A DNA stretch of 64,000 nucleotides from Megaustenia siamemsis (lineage: Eukaryota; Mollusca; Gastropoda; Stylommatophora; Ariophantidae). The stretch covers positions 41,623,630 to 41,687,629 of the forward strand of contig JAVIAB010000139.1 in the NCBI GenBank assembly GCA_032433765.1. Reading direction: 5' to 3'. The translations under genes and the position numbers were made by a program. Under the pieces are notes generated by a model. That model ran no database searches, had not been told where the DNA came from, and saw only the letters and a list, made by a program, of their open reading frames with translations. Of this stretch, positions 32,790 through 44,539 are shown piece after piece (position 1 is the stretch's first letter; every line of letters begins with the position of its first letter).

Positions 32790-33575
32790 GACTAAGAGTG
32801 AAAATGAGTTACAATAAATGTTTGACATTATAGTGAAGGAAAGCAAAAATAATGGACTCAGCCTTATTTGCAAAAAGACAGAAGTAATGGTAGCAACAAA
32901 GGAAAATCCATCACCGGAATGCACGATAAAGACAAGTGGAAAAATATTCTTTCCTCTTTCTTTCCTTTTCGTTCGACAGCTTTTTACCTCTGACGAAGTC
33001 CCTAGAGACTAGGAACTGAATTTTGCGTGTTAATCCGTTTTTCCCTGGCAGCCATGTGCACAGAGGTCCCTCGCCGCACAAGAAAAAGAGTTCTTAAATG
33101 TTATGTAGAGCCAGTCTTAACATATAGATGTGAATATTTGACAATAGGACAACAGACAAGAAAATCGCTGCAGGCTGTAGAAATGTGGTTCTACAGAAGA
33201 ATATTGAGAATACCAAGTATAGCTGAATTGAGGGACGAAGAGATAGAGGGAAGCAAAACGAACAGATACCGGACAGCTTAAAAGAATGGCATGGTAGAAG
33301 GTCAACGACAGAAATGATAAATAACTGTCGAGATCGAAAGTTGTGGAGAGACATGATCACCTATGGCCTTAAATGGGTACCGGATTTTTTTATGGGAAAG
33401 TAAAGCGGCACGGGCGTAATACCGACCACATTACCCCAAAACTCATGTGCTGAAGGTCTGTAAAATTTATGGTCACTAACACCATATTCCCTATACGCCA
33501 CTTGGCGTGACGGGGGCTCTTTACTATAACCACCTTTGCCAGCAGGCATCACTTGATGATTATGATGATGATGAT
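32790..33575 (+). mobile_element. LINE-A fragment, head-to-head with its neighbour, carrying a SINE
   Basis: The plus strand starts at the same internal point as the copy at 31907-32662 (MFDIIVKESKNNGLSLICKK, TEVMVATKENPSPECTIKT). About 33006 to about 33080 and the preceding 60 bp are unrelated, replacing the VNEFK..RRI region. It then resumes: RVLKCYVEPVLTYRCEYLTI, FYRRILRIPS, a deletion, and MINNCRDRKLWRDMIT. The terminal GCCAGCAGGC plus (GAT)n tail reappears after the SINE at 33531. Confidence 0.82.
33363..33530 (+). mobile_element. 5'-truncated SINE S5 nested in LINE-A
   Basis: Body from GGCCTTAAATGGGTACCGG to GGCGTGACGGGGGCTCTTTA. LINE-A sequence flanks both sides with the short direct repeat cacct (33358-33362 / 33531-33535). 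The tRNA head is missing. Confidence 0.87.
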
Positions 33576-34445
33576 AGCCATGGACACCCACCCACATTGG
33601 GGACACTCTTAGCTCACTGTTGAAGATGTCAGCGTGTACTGCAAACAAAACAGTCACAATTCAGTTCATAGAAAACAAAAAACACCTACATCCCTATAGG
33701 AACGTCACCAGCTGCAAAATGCCGGCGAAACCTATCAACAAAGACCTCGATATATATAATTTATAAGTAATCGAAAACTATAACTGCCATCAGTTGATGT
33801 TCTCGTGTTCCGGTTGTTGACAATAATAATACAGATGAAAGTACACCAGAGCTTCAGCGCCTTTGTAAAGTATAGTTTCATTGTTGTATGCGATGCGGCT
33901 ATATTGTACAGGTAAACATGTTATAAAGAATAAAAGTATTGCATGAATGTTTAGTTCAATTTGAATTTAATCTCATGGGAACAGGGTGACCTATACCATC
34001 TCTCTATTTAACTTTGTTGTATGGGAGTTAGTGGCCCTGATATGATCTAGACTCATGGACTTAATATCAATCGCCTTTAAACACAGGTGGGCTATGATTG
34101 TCCGGTAATATGTCCCGTCACATCAAATAATAAACAGGTGTTTTTTTTTAATAAGTTTGCTTCCAACGTTTATGGTTGTTGTTGTTTGTCAGTGGTGTCA
34201 TTGGGGACAACGCTGCCATCGTTGTCTGCTAGCGTCAGTTTGTAGATGCCAGTTTATGCAAAGACAGAAGGACTTGCTTGGGAACTAGATTCCGTGAATG
34301 AGTTGCGCAACATCAGCCACTCTATCACTCTCTCTCCTTCATCGTTTGCGGTATCTTCTCAATGCTTATCATACGAGGATGTCACTGTATCTACTTTGTT
34401 TTCGTAAAATGAGCAACTCTTAAAGAATCATGTACAATCAATAAA
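33576..34445. other. No gene seen
   Basis: Unique AT-rich sequence. No recognisable frame. Confidence 0.5.
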
Positions 34446-34463
34446 AAAATAAAATTTCAATTA

Positions 34464-34590
34464 CTAAACTTTACTTTACTTTTCTTTATATTACTTTACT
34501 TTACATTACATTGCTTTACTTTACAAGATCTTACTTTACTTTACATTACATTGCATTGCTTTACTTTACATAACTTTATTTATGCTATTG
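34464..34590. repeat. TTACT/TTACA simple repeat
   Basis: Irregular repeats of TTTACTTTAC and ATTACATTGC type pentamers. Confidence 0.9.
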
Positions 34591-35050
34591 TCTTTCAACG
34601 TCGAGGTTAAAGTAAAATGTTCGATTCAATGCTCTGTAGTGTATCTTCTCCATTATGCTCATGATATCTGCTATTTCATTAATCCAACCTCTTCTGAGTT
34701 TAACTTTCCCCCACCTCCCATTGCTCTTGAGTGTTAAATCTCTATGAGGATGTCCCCAGTTGGTGATCTTTCATAATATCAACGTCGTGATAATTATTTG
34801 TAAATGGTTAACATCTAAGATATAAGAGACTTTTAAGTGAGGTACTACAATTGAAATCCAATCCTTTACGATAATGTATGCCATATGATTTTACCTTTCA
34901 CTGAACTCGTTGCGTACAAAATTAGTTCATGAAATGGCATCAACAACAGATAATTCATACAAATGTTTCAATTTATTCAAATATTTCAATTATAAAGAAA
35001 ATGGAAAGCACTGCAGGTCGATTGAAACGAAGCAAAATGCAGAAACCATA
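34591..35050. other. No gene seen
   Basis: AT-rich, no recognised feature. Confidence 0.5.
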
Positions 35051-35055
35051 TAGCG

Positions 35056-35348
35056 ATATATATATATATATATATAATAGAGTTAAAATATTTAGAGAGA
35101 CACATTTACCATTATCACATTTTACAACTCGAAGAATGAGAAGATATCCTAAACAAATAGAAATCTTGTTCATAAAAAGAGAGAGAGAAAGAAAGTAAGA
35201 AAGAAAGAAAAAAAGAAAGAAAGAGAGAAAGAAAGAAAGAAAGAAAAAGAAAAAAATATAGTAACGTACACATATTTTTAATAACTCTACTACTGAACTA
35301 ATGAAAGCAGACATAAGAACATAACTTGATAAACATATCTTAATTATC

Positions 35349-35399
<51 letters not shown>
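35056..35399. repeat. Microsatellite cluster: (AT)n, (GAAA)n, (AT)n
   Basis: (AT)n at about 35056-35077, a GAAA/GAAAGA purine tract at about 35178-35258, and (AT)n at about 35351-35399. Open frames here are compositional. Confidence 0.95.
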
Positions 35400-35401
<2 letters not shown>

Positions 35402-35629
35402 CTCATTCAGAGGTTATGTGGGATTTGTGTGAATTCATAGAAAATGAATGTAAGAGGAAATAGGAAAGTAATGAAATATACTAAGACTTAAAGCCACTTG
35501 TAATCTCTCTGGAGAAATCTTCAATGGTAATCAAAGGACCGTAGCAAGGAGACGACTAACTTGTTAATATTCAGGTTTGTTCACTAATGGGCGTTGCTAA
35601 TAATAACATTGTACATATGTAAAGAATAA

Positions 35630-35935
35630 AAGCGAGAGGGAGAGAGTGAAGAAGGGAGGTAGCGATAGATTAAAGGATGAATAAAGCAAGAGAAGTGGAA
35701 AGCAAACGAGAACAGTAGGTAATAGGAAGAGAATTATAGAGATTAAGGGGAGCGGGAGTGGGAGGGAGATGAGAGAGAGTAAGAGGGAGAGACGTAGAGA
35801 GAAAACAAAAGGGATGGAGTGAGAGACGGTGGGAACGAAGAGAGATCTAAAGAGATAGGCAAGGAGCGAGGGAGGAAGGAAGAGAAAGCTAAAAATGAAT
35901 ATGTGTTTGAGAGGTGTAGGGAAGCGATTGAAGGA
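35630..35935. repeat. Purine-rich (GA-biased) stretch
   Basis: The plus strand is dominated by GAGAG, GGGAG and AAAGAG words. A minus-strand 101-codon frame (35743-36048) rich in S, L, P is a by-product. Confidence 0.75.
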
Positions 35936-36075
35936 TGGAGCAATAAAAAGTGTAGACTTAGAGATAGAAAATGCAACCGATGGAGAGATGTAACAAAGAG
36001 GGATGGTGCAGTAAGAAGATTTATAGAGAGTGGAAACATTTCTTCCACACCAGTAATTATGATAATAATAATAGT

Positions 36076-36195
36076 ATAATAATATCTTTAAAAGAATTGA
36101 AAACTGCTAGAACAGAAATTCAAATAAGAGAAGGAGTATCTTGGTCTACGCTCTATGGGCCGGCTACGGCTCGAAAGGTCAATAGATAGATGGAT
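36076..36195 (+). mobile_element. LINE-G 3' UTR fragment
   Basis: 'tctttaaaagaattgaaaac', 'ggagtatcttggtctacgct', 'ctatgggccggctacggctc' and GATAGATGGATAG match the reverse complement of 8455-8555, including the terminal ATAG repeat. No coding portion remains. Confidence 0.85.
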
Positions 36196-36422
36196 AGTAA
36201 TTATTACATGAAACATGTAGAAATTCTCTGACTCAGACAAAGGCATAAGTGTATGTCACTGATAGGCCAGTCTAATCTGAAAGAGAAACAAAAAGAGAGA
36301 CTTCAATGTAATTAATGTAATGTTATTTGTAAACGTGATGATAGTGGATGGACAATTTAATAAATATGAATAATAAATATATCTAAACTTATATCTTTTT
36401 TTTCATTTACTCTTTTTGCACA

Positions 36423-36687
36423 AAGCAAAAAGTGAGTAAATTTCCAATATTAGGAAAAAACAATCATCATTTTTTTGGCCATGTAATGAGAAGTGAACAA
36501 CTGGAATATATTGTAACTGGGAAAATATAGGGACGAAGAGATAGAGCATAGAGAAAATATACCAGACAGCTTAAGAGAATGGCTTGGCAGAAGGTCAACA
36601 ACATACATGATATATAACTGTCGAGATTGAAAGTTGTGGAGAGACAAGATCAACTTCGCCAGCAGGCCCGGTAGTTGTTGATGATGA
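36423..36687 (+). mobile_element. LINE-A 3'-end insertion with 10-bp TSD
   Basis: Plus-strand degenerate frame: HFFGHVMRSEQLEYIVTGKI, then REWLGRRSTTYMIYNCRD, KLWRDKINFASRPGS and a GATGATGA tail. Perfect direct repeat tttttgcaca at 36413-36422 and 36688-36697. A small deletion (gggacgaagagatagag-cata) breaks the frame. Confidence 0.9.
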
Positions 36688-36889
36688 TTTTTGCACATTA
36701 ATTTTATATATCATTTGTATACTCCAGACAACCAAGGCTGGGTGAATCTGGACGTAGGTCCGGAAGAGGAACGCACATTATCTGTTTCCAAGGGACCAGT
36801 GGACCTAGTGGACCAGTTAAACAACAGCAGGAGAGTTCTAAACAGATAATAAGCTTGATAATGGTTAGATAGCTCTAGGTATACATGTA

Positions 36890-37030
36890 GACCATATGGT
36901 TTCAGGCAGATTTTTTCCCCTAAAAAAATAGCACGACCTTGGGTAGTACCGAACACATCACCCCCAAAAATATGCCGCTGGTCATTCAAAAACACGATTA
37001 ATAATATAGACATTTCCATACACTCCAAGA
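36890..37030 (+). mobile_element. Highly diverged SINE body (S6)
   Basis: Order-preserving weak similarity to the SINE body: 'cagattttttcccct', 'tagtaccgaacacatcaccc', 'aaaaatatg', 'ttccatacac'. It is older or from a different subfamily. Similarity was judged by eye only. Confidence 0.45.
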
Positions 37031-37524
37031 GAGGGAACACTTATTGATTTACTGAATTACTTACTTCTTACTTATATACTAATTCTTACTTCTTCTTTCC
37101 TTAATCACAAACCGGCAAACCTTTTAGGGGTCACAACACAAAATGACAATTTCTAAGGCAACAGCCAAGTTTCTCATCTTCGTGAAGTTCGTGGCCGTCT
37201 TTCACAGAGTACCCTACGTCTGGCCTTCACTTTGCAACTCTGGTTCCACATAGCTCCTATATGATATCGTTAGTTTGTTTTTCCTTTCCCTTCCCTCCGG
37301 AGTCCACTCTATGACAATTGTTGTCATTGTTTCCGAAATTATGATTACCTTACTTCATCATCTTTGCTCTTTTTTATGTCAAATTCCTGAAATAATGTCA
37401 CCATTTGACTATTATTATGATTATCTTTGTTTGCGTACATTCATGTGAAGCTTCCAACACTGAAATCACATCTCGTTACTTCAATTGTTCCACTGCATTA
37501 CTTTTTCACAATCTCAAATACCTA
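37031..37524. other. No gene seen
   Basis: AT-rich unique-looking sequence. Confidence 0.5.
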
Positions 37525-38500
37525 TTGAGTTATTGAGTTATTTGCAGGTCATCATCATTGCACTCCGAACATGTCCATAGGTGCTGAGATCCCCTCCTCA
37601 GCAATTCTCTCAGTGTCCAGCGACTGACGACTCCAGTTCTATGTTGGTTGATAAGTCTTCTTACACGGCCACCAAGTTTCTCATTTCTGGCTGTGCCCAT
37701 CTTAACTCCCATTTCCATCATCCGAAGAAGTGACGTGGATCTGTGTTTGTCGAAGTCCTGTGCTCTTCCCACTTCTCGGTGGGCATTGATGATGTCCGCC
37801 CGATCCATTGGTTGCCCGTCCTCAACGACAGCGCAGCTAGCCAACCTGTCCGCTCTCTCATTTCCCAGTACTCCCGCATGTCCAGGGACATAGACAAAGG
37901 TGACCTTACGTATTTTGGATTTCTGCAACGACTCTACCCATTGCATGCGTACAGAGCCCGCCTCCACTTTTTTTTTTATCATGCTCATCGAATCACTCAG
38001 TATACATGCGTGGGTGTAGTCTTGTGTCTCTAACCATTTGAATGCCTTGGTCACTTCCATCACCTCCATTGTCATGTTACTCGTGGTCATGACGTATGCA
38101 CCACTGTCTTCCTCGACTATTCTGCCTGCCGAGCGTGCTGTAAATGCCCATGCACTTCTTTGGTGTCATATTACAGATCCGTCTGTATAGATGACTGTAT
38201 CTTTCTCATCGGTGTTATCGCAGATGAGACCGTTGACCTCAGCATTAACCTCGACCGGGTTCTGTTCCCTACTTTTCCTGTCTAGTGTGACAATACACGA
38301 GAAAGTCCCCTTGAATGACGTAGGCACCGGTATCCACTCCTCACCAACGCTGATATTGCTAAGCCCACAGACCTGTTTGATGACATCTTCTCAAATACCT
38401 AGTGCATATTTAATAGTGATCGTTGACGTCAGTGAACCGAGAACTGACCAACACAAAATTCTATCTTTATTGGATGCTCTCAGTGTAAATTTGACCAGTT
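37525..38500 (-). mobile_element. LINE-N fragment with complete RNase H domain
   Basis: On the minus strand a frame from about 38490 (LTSTITIKYALGI) leads to an RNase HI domain: VIYTDGSV (first Asp), MTMEVMEVTKAFKWLE (Glu), ACILSDSMSMIKK (Asp) and YVPGHAGVLGNERADRLA (His/Asp). All catalytic positions are present, but a stop (38166-38168) directly follows the first motif. A 110-residue C-terminal domain follows (INQHRTGVVSRWTLRELL, WTCSECND) and a TAACTCAA-type tail near 37525-37540. RNase H after reverse transcriptase points to an I-group LINE. 5'-truncated. Confidence 0.9.
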
Positions 38501-39736
38501 AAATATGGTCATAGGGCGAAAGTAAATCCGGTCTCACAAAATATATTTTGCTGGAGTCGAATGTTTCAAAACACTCTAGTTCGGTGTAAACTAATGCAAA
38601 ATGCAGGTCGTGCCCTTTCCATGTGAAAGACAAGAAGAAATATTGTCTTTTCAATGTCCATGCTCCACAATCATGAGACAATTCTTCCTTTCTTATAAAG
38701 CTCTTTTGATTTTTATTTCCAAGTCATGAAGCGACTATTAACGCCCATAAGGACCACGATTAAGATTTGACCCATCCAACGTAACTCTTGCAAAAGAAGA
38801 GATAATGTTGCGTGTGGTCATCATTATCATTGTTCTGCTTGCCAAAAGTGGTTAAGCTGGACTTAAACGTACAAGCATGACAAACTTTATGTCAGCTACC
38901 ACACAAACTGTGACACAAAGGAAAAGAGGAAAGTGTTAATGCTGCTGATGAGGAGGAGGAGAAGGAGAAGGCTGAGAATGAGGGTGATGTACACAAAGGA
39001 AAGGCACAGAAAGAAGAAGAAGTAGAGAAATTAGGAGGAGAAAAAGAAAAACAGAAGATAAAAGATATGAGAAAGATAAAATGTGGAAATAAAATACGAT
39101 TTTAAAGTTAATTTAAATGTTTAAGAGTAAGAAGAAGAAGCAATTGATGATGGTAATGATGATGATGATAACGATAGTTATGATTATAATGATGATAATG
39201 ATAATAACGTTGATTATGAAGAGAGAAAGATATATCAATATAGTTCCAAAGCTGGAAGAATTTTGCTCTGGACTGTGAGATTCTCTTTCAACGTCACTGA
39301 TTTCGTCCAAAAAGAGGAATCCCGAGAAGCTGTGAAAAGTAAATAATTACAGTTACTGAAACATTCTAGAAATAAGAACAATTATATCTAAGGTCGCACT
39401 GACAATATTTAACAGCGGTTCTCAGATAATGTACACGCTTACCGCACAGCAACGATCCGTCTTCTTCATCCGTTGCTTATTAGAAAATTACATTGTGCTG
39501 TACACATTGCTGTCATCGCTATACAGCACACATTTCTTCCTTTATTATCTATGAAAGGGGCGAGGAGAAGGGATAGACACAGAAAGAGATGGGAAGATTA
39601 AATCAAAGAGCGGACAGGTCGCGACTTTACAGTCCGCAAGAGTGACTGGAGATAGAAAGAAATGAAGAAGGTTGACTAAATCTGTTAGTGGGGTTCAATG
39701 ACCTCTAGTGTTGTAAGCTGATATTTTCGGGAGTCT
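38501..39736. other. No gene seen; (GATGATAAT)n-rich patch
   Basis: 39138-39212 is a degenerate GATGATAAT microsatellite. 38930-39090 is purine-rich. No gene recognised. Confidence 0.5.
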
Positions 39737-39750
39737 ATCTCAGCTTTTGG

Positions 39751-40005
39751 GAGACGCGATAGCTCAGTGGTTAGTGAACTGGACTACAAGTACAAGAGAT
39801 CGAGTTCGATCCTGATCGACGACTTCCAGGTTCACCCAGTCTTAAATGGGTACGGATTTTTCTGAGAAAGTAAAGCGGCACGGGTGTAATACCGACCACA
39901 TTACCCCTAAAATCATGTACCGAAGATCTGTAAAAAGTTTAGTCACTAACACCATATTCCTTATACGCCACTTGGTGTGACGGGGGCTCTTTACTTTTTT
40001 TTTTA
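39751..40005 (+). mobile_element. Full-length SINE copy S7 with TSD
   Basis: Head GAGACGCGATAGCTCAGTGG (A box), B box GAGTTCGATCC near 39800, standard body and CACTTGGTGTGACGGGGGCT plus a T-rich tail. Direct repeat atctcagcttttgg (39737-39750) / atctcagcctttgg (40006-40019), one mismatch. Confidence 0.92.
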
Positions 40006-40019
40006 ATCTCAGCCTTTGG

Positions 40020-40689
40020 TTTTTGTTTGATCATTGTGTGTGTCAATCTTCCAGCAAGACTGCTTTTGTGTGTAGTAAGAGTTATCTCCTCTAGCAGTAT
40101 CGTAGCAGTTGAAAGAGATGTAGATTTGTAGATTGTAGATAATGTAGATTTATCTGTTCTAGTACTGTAGTACCTCTAGACAGTACAATATTTTTTTCTT
40201 CAATCCAGTGCATATCGGGAAAACAAGAAAGCCATTGCCTCCTCCACCCCCCTCCCCATTCACATCCGCTATGTAACAGTTAATGACTGCTTCAACTTTA
40301 GAGCAGTCTTTAGATGATCAGCATCATCATCTCTTCTAGGACAAAAGTCTGACCAGACCAACGAGAATCTCATAACTGAGTTTGTGTCACATATTACTTC
40401 TCTTGGTGGATTGTACTCCATCATTAACATCTATGTCATTTTGCGTTAGTTCTTTAATGAGTTTTCTTCTTTGTTTTTTTCCTAACAAGTGGTGCATCTT
40501 AAGCATGCATAACGATATTGATTTTACCATTTACACCTGAATCACTTTTGCACTTAATAAATTCAGCGTAATTTTTCTCTATACCGGTACAAACACAAAT
40601 TATAGCCGTTATGTATGAAACGTCATAGGGGACTGAATTGTTAAATGTTACAGTAGAAAGCTACGCCATTCGAAAGTGATGCAGCCGAT
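40020..40689. other. No gene seen
   Basis: Unique-looking AT-rich sequence. Confidence 0.5.
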
Positions 40690-40865
40690 GTTCTTCCTTG
40701 TTGTCATTACCTTGTGAGCTGGATAGTCTAGAATCTGGATATCAATATCCATTATCAGATGGGTCGAGTGGAGAGCGTCATAGTGGGATCGAACCAACGT
40801 ACAGTTTATCCATGAACCAGCGCGGTACCACCACGCTACTGTCACTCTCGACAATACAATATCTT
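40690..40865 (-). mobile_element. tRNA-like SINE of a third family
   Basis: Minus strand from about 40860: GACAGTAGCGTGGTGGTACC (A-box-like) and GTTGGTTCGATCCCAC (B box) about 50 bases later, then GCTCTCCACTCGACCCATCT and a body to about 40690. The motif 'cagatgggtcga.tggagag' recurs at 50433-50452, hinting at another decayed copy. Confidence 0.68.
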
Positions 40866-41377
40866 GATCAATGTTAATAAACGAAGTTTTAAATATTTCA
40901 AGATCCTTTGTTTTTTCCTCTTTAGCAACTATTAAGGGCAACACTACAAGTTCATAAATGTTTGATATTCGTTATTTTGTTATATTTTGTAAAAAGTCCA
41001 GTCAACAAATTATCTTTGTTGTGCAATACACAACTTCATAGTGCTCAGATCCCCTTCCCAGGACCTTCCCCAGTGTGAAGCATTACCACCACACCCTGGC
41101 CAAGGCACTAAAAATGCGTTCATTTTATATGTACGAACTCCAAAGCACCGAACCTTCAAGTCTGCCTCCTTTTATCACATGCATGACAGGTGACTATGGC
41201 TTTTGGCTTTATTTGATGGAGGTCAAGTCCACACAGGTAGTATTTATTTTAAGCCACTCACTAAACAAAAGCCATTAGTTATGAAGTGTTTATCCATGTC
41301 AAGTATTAGCCACAGTAATTAGGGGATGGATAGATTAATGCTGTACTCACATGAAAGTATCAGATTTGTCAATCTTT
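40866..41377. other. No gene seen
   Basis: AT-rich. A 67-codon frame (41075-41278) shows no motif. Confidence 0.5.
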
Positions 41378-41390
41378 ATAAGGTTTATTT

Positions 41391-41859
41391 AAATATCAAC
41401 AGGGTTGAAACTAAGAATGGCAAAATGTTACATCTTCTCAATATTCCTGTATGGTGCAGAAACATGGACATTAGACAAGAAAACAGAACAGAAAATTGAA
41501 GCCTTTGAAATGTGGACTTATAGAAGAATAGGTAGAATTGGATGGAAACAAAAGATAACAAACGATGAAGTTTTAAAACAACTGAAAATAAAAAGAGAAC
41601 TACTAAATACAATTAAGACAAGACAAATGAAATTTTTTGGGCATGTTAAAAGACACAACAGTCTACTAAAAGTAATATTGGAAGGAAAAATACAAGGTAA
41701 AAGAGGCAGAGGCAGACCAAGATTAACATGGACGAGTAACATCAAAAGATGGACAAGTCAATCTATGACAGCCTGCATCAAAGCAAGAAACAGAGTAGAA
41801 TGGCGATCCATGGTAGCCAACCTTCTTTGCGGAGAAGGCACTCGATGATGATGATGATG
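41391..41859 (+). mobile_element. LINE-C 5'-truncated insertion with 13-bp TSD
   Basis: Open frame of 147 codons: MAKCYIFSIFLYGAETWTLD, IEAFEMWTYRRIGRIGWKQK, KRELLNTIKTRQMKFFGHVK, HNSLLKVILEGKIQGKRGRG and RNRVEWRSMVANLLCGEGTR, stop at 41846-41848, (GAT)n tail. Perfect direct repeat ataaggtttattt at 41378-41390 and 41860-41872. An intact frame with a perfect TSD indicates a young copy. Confidence 0.95.
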
Positions 41860-41904
41860 ATAAGGTTTATTTGCATGCGCCTTAATCTATTATGATATAA
41901 CAAT

Positions 41905-42180
41905 ATCAACAATTAGTCTATCTATTGTCCTTTCTAGTTGATATCTTCGCTATTAACCGTCAGACTTTGCATAACACCCCATTATGTTTCTGTTCTGGCA
42001 AAAACTCTCAACCATCTGCAAGGAAGCTGGTGTCGGGTGTAGTTGCTTCTGGCGTTCTTCTTAGTGTTTCTCTAATCGGCTTCTTTTTCGTTTTCCCGCT
42101 GCTTTCTATTTCAGGGCTTGCACTGCGATTTCCTTGTTACCTCTTCTCATCACATGGTCAACATACACCCATCAACAATT
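41905..42180 (-). mobile_element. Degenerate LINE-G fragment
   Basis: Minus strand: HVMRRGNKEIAVQALK, AAGKRKRS and EKH*EERQKQLHP, corresponding to GHVMRRDNNRIAKQALIWE and GKRKRGRPRETL. A remnant of the 3' UTR (ctatctattgtcctttctag) lies at 41918-41937. Several stops. Confidence 0.7.
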
Positions 42181-44060
42181 GGTGCAGCAAGTAAAATACA
42201 CGTGTTTTATGCTGTTACAGAATAGATCAACACTCGTGTAGCCCCATGGAAGTTGTAGCACGTGTTTGAATACATTTTTACTCTATAATATGCTCAATGT
42301 TTATTCCAACCCCCTCCCACTCTTCCGTTAAACACCTTTGGAATCAAAAGGTGTTTTTTTGTGTCTAGTCCGTTTAAATATATGAGAAGCTGTAACATAC
42401 AATTTCTTGTTTCTTTCCTAGCAACAGTTACAAAATTGGGTGTTATGTTTCATACTATCAACCTTCTTTCCTCATAAACATTGAATCCTAACGTGTTCCC
42501 TGCGGTTCCTTGAGGCGACGCCAAACATTGGCAAGTGTCTGCACAGTTGATAGAAATAATACCATTTTTTCTGTTGTTGTTTGTCTGTCAATTTTTCCGA
42601 GTGCCAACACATACTTCTTTGTTCTATTATTCCCTATTATCGCCTCGGAAATTCCCTATATAATAATATTTATTTATTATTATCTGTGTCCAGGATAGAA
42701 ATAATACAATGACAGCATCAACGTGGGATTATTATTTGTTGTACATTAACGAGTGCCTACATGACAGTGTTAATTCTGACGTCATGAGCCATCTTATATA
42801 ACTTATCAGGGAACCTCGTAAATTAATATTAATGAATGCAAAGTGTATACACGAGCAAGCTCTTCCACAATCAGTGTAGTAATTTAAGTTTGTTACATTC
42901 TGCTGGCCAAACCAACGTCATTGACATCTATAGAGCACTTGGAAAGTAACAAAAGATGCGTTTCTATAACAGACATCATGTATGTTCTAGGTAGATGACA
43001 TTTTAGTGGGTGTATTTGTGAAGAATTATAAAAAAAAAGCAATTTGTAAATATATATATGCTGTATGTTTTTTTTTTCAACATCAAATCACTCTTATATC
43101 TTTATTGTTACTGAGATTCATGTCTGTACCTAACAATGAATCTGCTCAAAATTAAAAATGCAAGAAATAGAGTTTACCAGACTTGCACGATCGTAACTGC
43201 CACGAAGACACCGACGGTATATGATCAGCAAGGAAAGGGGGGCAGCGGGTGTCACAAGTTTGGTAACCATTGCTTTTAAAGATGCACAATTTCCGAGACT
43301 GTGTCTAAAATACTACTTTTAGATTCAAATACACAGCTGTGAATCCATTTCTTAAAAGAACAAATCAAACAAAACATAAAAAGTACAGAGGACCCTATGA
43401 TCTTAACTCGTGGAGAATATTGTTTGGAATATTGGTGTGGTGCGATCTTCACAACTTGATCATGACTATAGATGTATGTCTCGGTGATTGATCAGCACAA
43501 CATCAGGCCACCCATTTCACTAGAGCAAATCTCTTCCCATTCACAGAAAATCTTGAAATCTTGAAAGCTTTTGATCAGAAAAGCAATCTTCTCGCACGTG
43601 CAATTCAAACCCTCACAGTAGATGAGTGACATGCCAGTATGGCTATACCACCAGAGATCGAGCGGCTGTCTGTTCGTGTATTCTGCACATAATCTCTGCC
43701 TTACTTCTAGACTGTTTGACCAAGACATTTAATATGGCCAGCTCTAAAGTTGAAAGTCATGATCGAAGCAGTTTCTGTGGACATGAAAAGCTCTTATGAA
43801 AGTCCGTTAATCATGGCAGCTCTCGTGCCAGACTCTTAATCTCGTTTTCAAAAGACACTAAATGTTATTCTACCTCACGAATGAAATGAGCACAAAGATG
43901 TCTGCTACCATTAAGGACATTTACCAATTTAAGATGCTTACATAGAAGCTTCAGAATCAACGATTCCCAAAAAATGTTTTACTAACTACTTTACAACAAC
44001 AAAAATCACCATTAATGTCTTTACGTACAACTCAGTAATTTATCATTGTAATTTTACTTG
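42181..44060. other. No confirmed gene; one unassigned 78-codon frame
   Basis: The minus-strand frame 43492-43728 (many Cys, Glu, Trp; EGLNCTCEKIAFLIKSF, FCEWEEICSSEMGG) does not look compositional but matches nothing I recognise, and no splice sites were established. 'cacaagtttggtaaccattgc' near 43254 resembles a hAT-type end. The rest is AT-rich. Confidence 0.4.
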
Positions 44061-44061
44061 T

Positions 44062-44400
44062 TTCTCTTACCTATTGTATCTGTCTGTTGTTCTTTCGAGC
44101 CGAAAACGTCATATAGGGCAGAAATTTTACACTCTATGTTCAACTATATTTGTTATCAAGCATCAGACTTTGCAAAGGACCCACATTGTTTCTCGCAACA
44201 TGTCTCTATTTCCTGAGTTTCTGAGAGCTGCTGCTGTTGCCTCTCGCCTATATTTTAGTGTTTCTTTAGGTCGACCAATGTTTCTTTTACTCTCTGGTTC
44301 CCATGTAAGGGACTGTTTTAAGATTCTCTTATTGTCTCTTCTCATCACATATCCAACATATGACCGCTCTCTTCTCTTGATTATAAATGATATTCTCTAA
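44062..44400 (-). mobile_element. LINE-G C-terminal fragment
   Basis: Minus-strand frame: MMRRDNKRILKQSLTWEPES and KRNIGRPKETLKYRREATAA, then decays. A 3' UTR remnant 'ctttcgagccgaaaacg' near 44092 parallels that of 8462-8508. Confidence 0.8.
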
Positions 44401-44539
44401 TTTTTCCTTCTTAAAAAAAACAGAACATGGAGACTGTTTATGAATCTTCATTGGGATATTTAAGTTATTTATAAATTGTAATCTCACTAAATGATAACCA
44501 TTAATTATTTCAAGCCAGAAAGCGTCACGGTAGTATATA

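Noticed and set aside
35743..36048. 101-codon minus-strand frame rich in Ser/Leu/Pro
   Set aside because: Generated by a purine-rich low-complexity tract.
38191..38502. 103-codon plus-strand frame
   Set aside because: Antisense of the LINE-N RNase H region.
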